Assembly: GCA_965261455.1 (NCBI GenBank)
Contig: OZ253453.1
Location: forward strand, 2,666,001-2,730,000
DNA from: DAOUKH01 sp965261455
GTDB lineage: Bacteria; Chloroflexota; Dehalococcoidia; SHYB01
Length of the DNA: 64,000 bases
Reading direction: 5' to 3'
The position numbers were made by a program, and so were the translations under genes. This document shows, piece after piece, positions 9,564-16,959 of this stretch. The notes under the pieces were generated by a model. That model saw only the letters and a program-made list of their open reading frames with translations, had not been told where the DNA came from and searched no databases. Each line of letters starts with the position of its first letter. Positions within the stretch are counted from its first letter, which is position 1.

Positions 9564-9642
9564 TGGCGCCCCGGAGGGGATTCGAACCCCCGATCTCCAC
9601 ATTGACAGTGTGGTATGTTAGGCCAGGCTACACCACCGGGAC
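9564..9642 (-). tRNA. trnD: tRNA-Asp (GTC)
   Basis: The minus strand folds into a full cloverleaf. The acceptor stem GTCCCGG pairs with CCGGGGC, the D stem is GTGT/ACAT, the anticodon stem CCACA/TGTGG carries loop CTGTCAA (anticodon GTC), and the T arm has loop TTCGAAT. The discriminator is G, as expected for tRNA-Asp, and CCA is encoded (9564-9566). Confidence 0.95.
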
Positions 9643-9656
9643 CAGGGCGCCCATCG

Positions 9657-9686
9657 ATTCTAGTCGCCCCCTTCTGGTGTAGTCAA
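9657..9686 (-). promoter_or_regulatory. Sigma-70-type promoter of tRNA-Asp
   Basis: On the minus strand TTGACT (9681-9686) and TAGAAT (9657-9662) are spaced by 18 bases, ending 14 bases before the tRNA 5' end. This is one of the cleanest promoters in the window. Confidence 0.72.
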
Positions 9687-9743
9687 GGAAACGCCCGCCC
9701 GGCGCGGTCCGCGTCCGGCGGTGGCGGAGGCGGCGCGGCGCAC

Positions 9744-10895
9744 ATGAGGACGGGGACCGCGGAGCCGTTCGAGATCCACGTCGACGACGCTGTCCTCGAT
9801 GACCTCCGCGCGCGGCTAGGCCGCACCCGCTGGCCCGATGAGGTCGAGGGCTCGGGGTGGGCGTACGGTTCGAACCTCGCGTACATGCGGGAACTGGCGG
9901 CCTATTGGCGCGACGGCTACGACTGGCGCGCTCAGGAACGGCTCCTCAATTCGTTGCCGCAGTTCAAGGCCACGGTCGAGGACTTCGGGCTGCACTTCGT
10001 CCACCTAGAGGGGAAGGGGCCGGACCCTCTGCCCATCATCGTCCCCCACGGGTGGCCGGGATCGTTCTTCGAGATGTACAAGATCGCGGGGCCGCTCACC
10101 GACCCCGCGGCCCACGGGGGCGACCCCGCCGACGCCTTCCACCTCGTCGCGCCCTCGCTCCCCGGCTACGGCTTCTCGCAGCAGCCGCGGGAGCCTGGGA
10201 TGAACGTCGAACGCACCGCCGCGCTCTTCCGCGAACTTATGACCGAGGTCCTCGGCTACGAGCGGTTCGTCGCCCAGGGCGGCGACTGGGGCGGCCTCGT
10301 CTGCGCGGCGCTGGGGCGCGGCCACGCCGACCGGGTGCCCGCTATTCACGTGAACATGCTGTCCGGCACGGTCAACCCCGACCCGGAGCAGATGACCGAG
10401 GCGGAGAAGGCCTACGTGGAAGAGGTCACGTCGTGGCGGCGCGAGCTGCGCGGCTACGCCGAAATGCAGGAGACGCGCCCCCAGTCGCTGGCCTACGGCC
10501 TGAACGACTCGCCCGCCGGCCTCATGGCGTGGATCGTCGAAAAGTTGTGGGGGTGGTCAGACTGCGGCGGCGACATCGAGCGCTCGTACACCAAGGACGA
10601 ACTGCTGACGAACGTGATGATCTACTGGGTGACCGACACGATTAACTCGTCGATGCGCTACTACTACGAGAACCGGAAGGCGCAGGCGGCGGGTCCGCTG
10701 CCGCGCGTGCCGGTCCCGACGGGGGTAGCGATCTTCCCGGCCAACGACATGAACCCGCCGCGGGAGGCCGCCGAGCGCAACTACAACGTCGCCCGGTGGA
10801 CGGAGATGCCGAGCGGGGGCCACTTCGCCGCCATGGAGGAGCCGGACCTGCTCGTCGAGGACATCCGCGCCTTCTTCCGCGACTTCCGCACCTAG
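9744..10895 (+). CDS. Epoxide hydrolase, alpha/beta fold (copy 1)
   Basis: A 383-residue epoxide hydrolase with the N-terminal EHN domain (PFEIHVDDAVLDDLRARL, then RWPDEVEGSGW) followed by the alpha/beta hydrolase core. The oxyanion motif is HGWPGSFFEMYK. The nucleophile Asp sits in AQGGDWGGL, and the C-terminal catalytic His is in PSGGHFAAMEEPD. The enzyme opens epoxides to diols through an Asp ester. The start at 9744 is the first Met before the EHN domain. It lies 23 bases before a close paralogue on the same strand. Confidence 0.9.
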   Translation: MRTGTAEPFEIHVDDAVLDDLRARLGRTRWPDEVEGSGWAYGSNLAYMRELAAYWRDGYDWRAQERLLNSLPQFKATVEDFGLHFVHLEGKGPDPLPIIVPHGWPGSFFEMYKIAGPLTDPAAHGGDPADAFHLVAPSLPGYGFSQQPREPGMNVERTAALFRELMTEVLGYERFVAQGGDWGGLVCAALGRGHADRVPAIHVNMLSGTVNPDPEQMTEAEKAYVEEVTSWRRELRGYAEMQETRPQSLAYGLNDSPAGLMAWIVEKLWGWSDCGGDIERSYTKDELLTNVMIYWVTDTINSSMRYYYENRKAQAAGPLPRVPVPTGVAIFPANDMNPPREAAERNYNVARWTEMPSGGHFAAMEEPDLLVEDIRAFFRDFRT

Positions 10896-10918
10896 ACCGC
10901 CGTCCAGGGAGCACCGAC

Positions 10919-12061
10919 ATGGCCGTCGCGATCGAGCCGTTCGAGATTCACGTTGACGACGCCGTCCTCGACGACCTGCGCGCGCGGCTCGACGCGACGC
11001 GGTGGCCCGATGAGGTCGACGGCGCGGGCTGGACGATGGGGTCGAATCTGGCCTACATGAAGGAGCTGGGCGCGTACTGGCGCGACGGCTACGACTGGCG
11101 GGAGCAGGAGCGGCGTCTGAACGCGTTGCCGCAGTTCCGCGCCGAGATCGACGGGCTCGGCATCCACTTCGTCCACATCGAAGGCAAGGGCCCCGACCCG
11201 TTCCCGCTCATCGTCAGCCACGGCTGGCCGGGCTCGTTCTTCGAGATGTACAAGATCGCGGGGCCGCTCACCGACCCCGCGGCGCACGGCGGCGACCCCG
11301 CCGACGCCTTCCACCTCGTCGTGCCCTCGCTGATCGGCTACGGCTTCTCCGACGCCTCCCGCGAGCCGGGGATGACGACGCACCGCATGGCCGAGCTCTT
11401 CGGCAGGCTGATGATCGATACGCTGGGCTACGAGCGGTTCGGGGCGCAGGGCGGCGACTGGGGGTCGGCGGTGACGTCGAGTCTGGCGGAACAGTACCCC
11501 GCGAACGTGGCGGGCATCCATCTGAACTTGGTGATTGGCAGGATGGCGCGCCTCGCCGGCGAGACGGCCTCCCCCGAAGTCGAGGCGTACCGCGCCGAGA
11601 TGGCGCGCTGGGTGCGCGACGAGTCGGCCTACTCGATCATGCAGGGGACGAAGCCGCAGACGCTGGGCTACGCACTCAACGACAGCCCCGTGGGGCTGGC
11701 GGGGTGGATCGTCGAGAAGTGGCGCGCGTGGAGCGACTGCGGCGGCGACGTCGAGCGGTCGTACACCAAGGACGAGCTGCTGACGAACGTGATGATCTAT
11801 TGGGTGACGCAGACGATCAACTCGTCGGTGCGTCTGTACCGGGAGAACCGCGGCGAGTTCGGGCGGACGGGGCGGATTGAAACACCCACCGCCGTCGCGA
11901 TGTTCCCCAAGGAGATCTCACACCCACCGCGCGGCCTCGTCGAGCGGGGCTACAACGTCCAACGGTGGACGGAGATGCCGCGCGGCGGCCACTTCGTCGC
12001 GATGGAGGAGCCGGGGCTGCTGGTCGAGGATGTCCGGGCTTTCTTTAGGGGCCTGCGTTAG
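10919..12061 (+). CDS. Epoxide hydrolase, alpha/beta fold (copy 2)
   Basis: A 380-residue paralogue of the gene just upstream, with the same EHN domain, HGWPGSFFEMYK, nucleophile motif GAQGGDWGSA and C-terminal PRGGHFVAMEEPG. Long stretches are nearly identical between copies (for example around CGGDVERSYTKDELL), while the cap region near LVIGRMARLAGE has diverged, which points to different substrate ranges. GGGAG precedes the ATG. The stop overlaps by 4 bases the end of the convergent nuclease-like gene. Confidence 0.9.
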   Translation: MAVAIEPFEIHVDDAVLDDLRARLDATRWPDEVDGAGWTMGSNLAYMKELGAYWRDGYDWREQERRLNALPQFRAEIDGLGIHFVHIEGKGPDPFPLIVSHGWPGSFFEMYKIAGPLTDPAAHGGDPADAFHLVVPSLIGYGFSDASREPGMTTHRMAELFGRLMIDTLGYERFGAQGGDWGSAVTSSLAEQYPANVAGIHLNLVIGRMARLAGETASPEVEAYRAEMARWVRDESAYSIMQGTKPQTLGYALNDSPVGLAGWIVEKWRAWSDCGGDVERSYTKDELLTNVMIYWVTQTINSSVRLYRENRGEFGRTGRIETPTAVAMFPKEISHPPRGLVERGYNVQRWTEMPRGGHFVAMEEPGLLVEDVRAFFRGLR

Positions 12062-13179
12062 GTGCCGTCGCCGGCCCCCAGCGACTTCAGGTCGGGGAGA
12101 ACCACCGCGAGCCGGCTCGTCAGAAGGTCGATGTATTCCGCGGCATCGGAGGGTGTGATTGTCCACCAATAGCCCAGAGTGCCCCCCGTTGTCGTGAAAC
12201 CATCGTCCTTGAACTGCGATGTCCATTCCCTAAGGCGCTGCTCTAGTTCTCGTGGGTACCCAAGAGTGGGGCCTTCCCACCCAAAGTAGAGGCTCGATCC
12301 CATCGATGATCCCATCGATGGGAGATAGATCCGCGCGACCGGGACAGGCCTGGGATGAAGCGGGCAGATCACTCGCAGAGTGACGCTGAAGGGATTCCAG
12401 CCGAGGGAGCCGCCAGACTCCGAAGTCACGTTGAGGAGCCGCTCCACAGCGCCCCGTTCGTCGCCGGTGAACTCGGCCAAGAACGATTCGCGCGTTAGCT
12501 TAGTGCGCGGCGCGCTCTTCGATGGGGCGGCTGCGGTCAGCCCGATGACGCGGGGCACCAGGGCCTTCGTCGTCTCGCTGGAGAACTGCTTGATCTCGAC
12601 CGCGAGCACTTCGACGTTCTGCATCTGCTGATTGAGAAACGTCACGATGCGTTCAAGCTCGCTGGGAATCCGGTCGGCCACGAACAGCAAACGGATACGC
12701 TTTGCCGAAAGGTTCAATCGGACACTTTCCCAGAAGGCCTCCGCATCCGGATCGTCGCCTAGCAACTCGCGGAGCGCGGTCTCGGGATCGTCGGTTCTCT
12801 CCTCGAAATCCCGCCGGATAGCCCCCACTGCCCAACTACCCGTCGCGTGAGCCGCGTACTCGAGCATCTGCCCGACGACCTTGCGGCGGATCTCGCTATT
12901 CGAGCCCCGCTTCACTTCGACGAGCGTGGGTATGGCGTCCTGATCGATGAGCAGGAGATCAAGCGCCCAATGGTCCCCGGCGTCCGGGGTCTTCGCGATG
13001 CCCTTCTCGCGTTTGATCAGAATCCAACGCCTGGCATCGTCGGGCCGGATCCGCTCCCCGTCGATCAACTCGGGGTGCTCAGCGAGGAGCGCCTGCAGGT
13101 CATCCTCTGAAGAGAAATCAACTGCTGGAAGCGGTTCGAGGTTGCCCTGGTCGTCTCTGGTGTAGATTCGCTCAGCCAT
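12058..13179 (-). CDS. PD-(D/E)XK nuclease-like protein
   Basis: A 373-residue protein with a restriction-endonuclease-like core in the first 120 residues. HWALDLLLID provides the metal-binding Asp and PTLVEVKRGSNSEIRR the ExK pair, followed by VVGQMLEYAAH. EDDLQALLAEHPELI before it resembles NucS/DUF91-type proteins. The C-terminal 230 residues are not recognised. DNA cleavage or repair is likely but unproven. It follows the acyl-CoA dehydrogenase operon with only 6 bases between genes, an odd metabolic neighbour. Two perfect 12-base copies inside the gene duplicate four residues. Confidence 0.65.
   Translation of the reverse strand: MAERIYTRDDQGNLEPLPAVDFSSEDDLQALLAEHPELIDGERIRPDDARRWILIKREKGIAKTPDAGDHWALDLLLIDQDAIPTLVEVKRGSNSEIRRKVVGQMLEYAAHATGSWAVGAIRRDFEERTDDPETALRELLGDDPDAEAFWESVRLNLSAKRIRLLFVADRIPSELERIVTFLNQQMQNVEVLAVEIKQFSSETTKALVPRVIGLTAAAPSKSAPRTKLTRESFLAEFTGDERGAVERLLNVTSESGGSLGWNPFSVTLRVICPLHPRPVPVARIYLPSMGSSMGSSLYFGWEGPTLGYPRELEQRLREWTSQFKDDGFTTTGGTLGYWWTITPSDAAEYIDLLTSRLAVVLPDLKSLGAGDGT
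12296..12319. repeat. In-frame 12-bp tandem duplication
   Basis: GATCCCATCGAT occurs twice in perfect tandem. It lies within the nuclease-like gene and adds a second MGSS unit (SMGSSMGSS) without breaking the frame. Confidence 0.9.
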
Positions 13180-13185
13180 GCCGCG

Positions 13186-14331
13186 CTACCCGCCGCCGCT
13201 GCCGAGGTTCATGAGGCGGGCGGCGCGTTTCTTGTGGTAGGTGGCGTCGCCGAGGTAGCTCTGGAAGGTGCGGGCGCGCTTGGTGTAGTGGACGAGGCCG
13301 AAGTCGAGGTCGGTGCCGATGCCGGCGTGGACGTGGTGGGAGGCCTCGCAGGCCGCGGGGAAGGCGACGCTGGCGACGGCCTTCGCCATGCTGACGGAGA
13401 GCGGGGCGTCGTCGCGGCCTTCGTCGATCTTCCAGAGGGCCTCGTAGGCCGTCCACTGGATTGAGTCGACGTGCGTGGTGCCTTCGATGACGTGGTCTTG
13501 GACGCGCTGGAAGGTGCCGATGGGGACGCCGAAGGCGATGCGGGTGTTGCTGTATTCGAGGGCCATTTGGGTCGCAGTACGCGCCCCGCCCGCCATGTAG
13601 GCGCAGAGGACGGCGGTCCCGCGGTCGCGGGCGTGCTCGATGGGCGCCCAGCCTTCGTCGACGGCGCCGATGACGGCGGATGCCGCGGCGTTCTCTAGGG
13701 TGATCTCGCAGACCTTGTCGCCGATCCAGCCGGAGAGGAGCCGGACCGAGACGCCGGGGGCATCCTTCTCGACGAGGAACAGGGTGATGCCCTGCTCCGG
13801 CGCGCCGTTGTCCGACGTCCGCGCCGCGACGAGCAGGCGGTCGGCGACGTGGGCGTCGGGGACGAAGAGCTTGGTCCCGTTGAGCGTCCAACTCCCGTCG
13901 CGCTTGGCGGCGCTCAGCCTGACCCCGTCGGCCTCCCAGGAGTAGTCGGGCTCGGTGTAGGCGAAGGCGAAGATCTGCTCGCCGGAGGCGATGGCGGGGA
14001 GGAGGTCGTTCTTCTGCTCGGCGTCGCCGGCGTGGAGGATGGCCTGGGCGCTGAGCACCGCAGAGGAGAGATTGGGGCTGCTGCATGCGACCTCGCCCAT
14101 GACCTCGTAGAGCACGCCGAGGTCGGCGAAGGTCATGCCCATGCCGCCGTACTCCTCGGGGATGACCATGCTCGTCCAGCCGAGCTCGGCCATGTCGCGC
14201 CAGAGGTCTGGGTCGAAGCCGGTGGGGCTTTCGTCGATCTGGCGCACCCGCTCCTTGGGCAACTGCTGCTTGAGGAAGTCGGCGCCCATAGTCTTGAGCA
14301 TCAACTGCTGTTCGTTAAGCGATAGGTCCAT
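13186..14331 (-). CDS. Acyl-CoA dehydrogenase (probable non-catalytic or beta-type subunit)
   Basis: A 381-residue acyl-CoA dehydrogenase family protein. The N-terminal helices (LSLNEQQLMLKTMGADFLKQ), GFDPDLWRDMAELGW, and the FAD-domain motif FAYTEPDYSWEADG are present, as is RIAFGVPIGTFQRVQDH. Where related enzymes have a catalytic Glu (FERxG-like) this protein has Asp in HARDRGTA, and the C-terminal GGTxE segment is missing. It resembles the partner subunit of heteromeric FadE enzymes known in steroid side-chain degradation. Its start lies 17 bases inside the previous gene, behind GGAGGGACCG. Confidence 0.82.
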   Translation of the reverse strand: MDLSLNEQQLMLKTMGADFLKQQLPKERVRQIDESPTGFDPDLWRDMAELGWTSMVIPEEYGGMGMTFADLGVLYEVMGEVACSSPNLSSAVLSAQAILHAGDAEQKNDLLPAIASGEQIFAFAYTEPDYSWEADGVRLSAAKRDGSWTLNGTKLFVPDAHVADRLLVAARTSDNGAPEQGITLFLVEKDAPGVSVRLLSGWIGDKVCEITLENAAASAVIGAVDEGWAPIEHARDRGTAVLCAYMAGGARTATQMALEYSNTRIAFGVPIGTFQRVQDHVIEGTTHVDSIQWTAYEALWKIDEGRDDAPLSVSMAKAVASVAFPAACEASHHVHAGIGTDLDFGLVHYTKRARTFQSYLGDATYHKKRAARLMNLGSGGG

Positions 14332-15505
14332 CGGTCCCTCCCCGGGATATGGCCGCGGTGATCGGTTCTTCGGCGGGCCGCTCCGCCCAGTCGTGGGCGG
14401 GCTCGGCGGTGGAGGCCTCGGGTAGCCCCAATGCGGAGGCCATCACAGCTCGCTCGCGGAATACGTGGTTGGTCAGCGTGCGGCGTTGGAGCGCCGCGAG
14501 CTTGGGCTCGGTGAACGCGCGGGGTCCGAAGACCTCGCGGGCTGCATCGGCGAGTTTCGCCGCGGCCCGCTTGGCTTGCATCGAATGCTGGGCCGCGAGG
14601 TTGCGGGTGTCCGCGCCGGTGTGCTCGGCCCACCACAGGCGCGCCCTGAACAGGCGCTCGACCTCGGCGGCCGTGTGCGCGTCGATTAGATGCTCTTGGA
14701 GGAGCTCGTCGTCCACGGCGCCGGGGCCGGTTTCCGCGCCGCGCGCCCAGTCGAGGAGCTCGGCGAGTAGCGCGTCCGAGCCTTGCGGCGAGCGCGCGCG
14801 CTCGAATGCGAACATGGCGCCGAGCGCCATCTCCCAGCCCTCGCCGGGCTCGCCAATGGCGTAGGAAGCGGGGAGCCGGGCGCCGTCGAAGTCGATGACG
14901 ACGACGCAGTCGAGGGCTTCGGAGTCCGTCGCCCGTACCGTCACGCCGGGCCAGGGGAGCGGCGCGAGCAGCATGACGAGGCCGCGTCCGGCGTTTCGGG
15001 CGAGGAGCCATGAGTAGTCGGGGGAAGGCTCGGCGCTCTCGAAGCGCTGCGCTCCGTCGAGGGCCCATTCGCCGTCGCGGAGCGCCGCTTCGACCGTGAC
15101 TTCGTCGGGGTCGAGGTCGGGGTTCGCGGCGAGGGCGGGGACGGCGATACTCGCGCCTGCCGCGACATCGGGCAGCCAGCGCCGTCTCTGCTCCGGCGTG
15201 CCCCAGCGATCGAGGGTGTCGTAGAGCGCGTTCGAGCGGCGGTCGAGGACGTGGTCGAGGCCGCGGGCGTAGATCTCGTCGAAGAGGGCGGTCTCTAGGT
15301 CGGGGGAGAGGCCGCCGCCGCCGTACTTCTTGGGGAGCGTGGGGACGAGCCAACCGGCCTCGCCGAGCTTACGCCGGAGGGCGCGTGCCGCGCCGGAGCC
15401 GGGGACCGGCTCGCCATCAAACGCGGCGAGGGCGGCGTCGAGCCAGCCGGCAGCCTCATCTCTGAGGCGCTGCTGCTCCTCGGTGTAGCGGTACTCGAAG
15501 TCCAC
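14315..15505 (-). CDS. Acyl-CoA dehydrogenase (middle gene of a three-gene operon)
   Basis: A 396-residue acyl-CoA dehydrogenase family protein. It begins MDFEYRYTEEQQRLRDEAAGWLDAAL, very like the gene upstream, and has KYGGGGLSPDLETALF. The substrate loop is weakened: the usual TEPxSGSD motif reads ALAANPDLDPDE, and the final GGT-E region is shortened. A Glu remains in FAFERARSP at the alternative base position. It may pair with one of the flanking dehydrogenases. The start codon is GTG. The 3' end overlaps the next gene by 17 bases. Confidence 0.78.
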   Translation of the reverse strand: MDFEYRYTEEQQRLRDEAAGWLDAALAAFDGEPVPGSGAARALRRKLGEAGWLVPTLPKKYGGGGLSPDLETALFDEIYARGLDHVLDRRSNALYDTLDRWGTPEQRRRWLPDVAAGASIAVPALAANPDLDPDEVTVEAALRDGEWALDGAQRFESAEPSPDYSWLLARNAGRGLVMLLAPLPWPGVTVRATDSEALDCVVVIDFDGARLPASYAIGEPGEGWEMALGAMFAFERARSPQGSDALLAELLDWARGAETGPGAVDDELLQEHLIDAHTAAEVERLFRARLWWAEHTGADTRNLAAQHSMQAKRAAAKLADAAREVFGPRAFTEPKLAALQRRTLTNHVFRERAVMASALGLPEASTAEPAHDWAERPAEEPITAAISRGGTDGPIA

Positions 15506-15531
15506 GGGTCCCGGCTATCGCCGCCGCGAGC

Positions 15532-16788
15532 CTACGACGCCGCCGTCTTGGACTCGAACGTCGGCAGGTTGGCGGTGGCGGTGGCCGGCGTGGGGGCGGC
15601 CTTCTCTTTCGTCTTGCTGATGCCCAGGCGGCGGGCGATGATCACCCGCTGCACCTCGGGCGTCCCGCCGGGGTGCGAGCCCCACAGCGCGGCGCGCTGG
15701 AGGACTTCCGCCTCGCCCTTGAAGGGGGCCAGGGGCTCGTCGATGCCGAGCAGGCAGAAGGGGCCCATCGCCTCGCGGATGCGGTCCGAGTTGCGGATCC
15801 GGTACTCCTTGCGGTAGAGCGAGCTCTGGGAGCCGTGGTAGGTCATCTCCTCCTTGTTGTGGTACATGGAGAAGTTGCGGGCGTTGAGGAGATGACCGAC
15901 GTGGGCGTCGATCACGCACTCGACGGTCTGCTGGGCCGCGAACGGGTCGTCGGCGAGTACGCCGCCGTTGCGGTTGCGCTCGTTGACGAACTCGACGAGC
16001 TCGTCGACGGCCTCTTCCTTGACGTAGGCCATGCCGCGGCCGCCGTGTTCCTGTTCGAGCGTGGTCTGGGTGACCTGCCAGCCCTGGTGGTCGCCGCCGA
16101 TGATCTGGTCGCCGGGCACGCGGACGTTGTCCATCGTCACGGTGTTCTGGTTCTTGCCGTTGAGGAGCTCCATGGGAGTGAGGGTGACGCCCGGCGTGTC
16201 GCCCTCGATGATGAAGTAGCCCAGGTTCCTGTGGCGGGGCGCGTCGGGGTCGGTCATGACGGGGCCGAAGAGGATGTCGCACTTGGCGGGGCCGCCGCCG
16301 CTGACGAAGACCTTCTGCCCGTTGATGATCCAGTCGTCGCCGTCCCGGACGGCGGTGCTCTTGATGGTGGCGAGGTCGGAGCCGCTCTGGGGCTCGGTGA
16401 AGTTCTGGAAGGCGATGGTGCGGCCCGTCAGGAGGCCGGGGAGCCAGCGTTGCTTTTGCTCCTCGGTGCCCCAGACCAGTATCGCGGGGATGACGAGCAC
16501 GTTGCTGAACACCGTGGGGATCTTGCGGTTCTGCAGCTCCTCTTCGAGGATCACCTCGTACTCCGCCGCGAGGCCGCCGCCGCCGTACTCTTTGGGGTAG
16601 ACGGGGTAGAGCCAGCCCTTATCGCCGAGCTTGTGGCGCAGTTCGATGGCGAAGTCGAAGAGCTCGTCGGAGATCACCTCGGGATCGACCGGGGCGCTGA
16701 TGTCGGCGGGGACGGTCTCGGCGAGCCAGTCCCGCACCTCCTGCCGAAAGCGTTCCTGCTCCGCCGTGTACCGGTACTCGAAGTCCAT
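15532..16788 (-). CDS. Acyl-CoA dehydrogenase (first gene of the operon)
   Basis: A 418-residue acyl-CoA dehydrogenase with intact landmarks: MDFEYRYTAEQERFRQEV, PKEYGGGGLAAEYE, FQNFTEPQSGSDLAT, INGQKVFVSGGGP and the C-terminus GGTPEVQRVIIARRLGI. The classical C-terminal Glu is Gly, and a Glu in LEQEHGGRGMAY fits the alternative base. It is the first gene behind a readable promoter, with GGAGG before the ATG, and is followed by two more family members and the nuclease-like gene in one transcript. Confidence 0.87.
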   Translation of the reverse strand: MDFEYRYTAEQERFRQEVRDWLAETVPADISAPVDPEVISDELFDFAIELRHKLGDKGWLYPVYPKEYGGGGLAAEYEVILEEELQNRKIPTVFSNVLVIPAILVWGTEEQKQRWLPGLLTGRTIAFQNFTEPQSGSDLATIKSTAVRDGDDWIINGQKVFVSGGGPAKCDILFGPVMTDPDAPRHRNLGYFIIEGDTPGVTLTPMELLNGKNQNTVTMDNVRVPGDQIIGGDHQGWQVTQTTLEQEHGGRGMAYVKEEAVDELVEFVNERNRNGGVLADDPFAAQQTVECVIDAHVGHLLNARNFSMYHNKEEMTYHGSQSSLYRKEYRIRNSDRIREAMGPFCLLGIDEPLAPFKGEAEVLQRAALWGSHPGGTPEVQRVIIARRLGISKTKEKAAPTPATATANLPTFESKTAAS

Positions 16789-16836
16789 CGGTGAACCGCC
16801 TCCCCTGGAGCGCCGCCCGCGCCCGGCATTCTCGAC

Positions 16837-16864
16837 ACCATAGCAGCTTGCGGGGGGGAGTCAA
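16837..16864 (-). promoter_or_regulatory. Promoter of the acyl-CoA dehydrogenase operon
   Basis: On the minus strand TTGACT (16859-16864) and TATGGT (16837-16842) are 16 bases apart. The leader to the first ATG would be about 40 bases. Confidence 0.55.
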
Positions 16865-16897
16865 TATTGAGCCGCGCGGGCGGGGGTAGAGCATAAA

Positions 16898-16925
16898 GAG
16901 AGGCCCGGCGTGCGCCGGGCCTCTC
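16898..16925 (-). terminator. Strong hairpin terminator
   Basis: A perfect 12-bp GC-rich stem (GAGAGGCCCGGC paired with GCCGGGCCTCTC) with a GTGC loop lies 35 bases after the stop of the solute-binding protein gene. On the minus strand it is followed by TTTATG. It separates this gene from the dehydrogenase operon promoter. Confidence 0.75.
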
Positions 16926-16959
16926 GCTTTACGCGTGGTTCTCGGAACTCGCGGCTGGG

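Noticed and set aside
15673..16794. Plus-strand 373-codon frame opposite an acyl-CoA dehydrogenase
   Set aside because: Composition is antisense of the real gene, with no domain signature.
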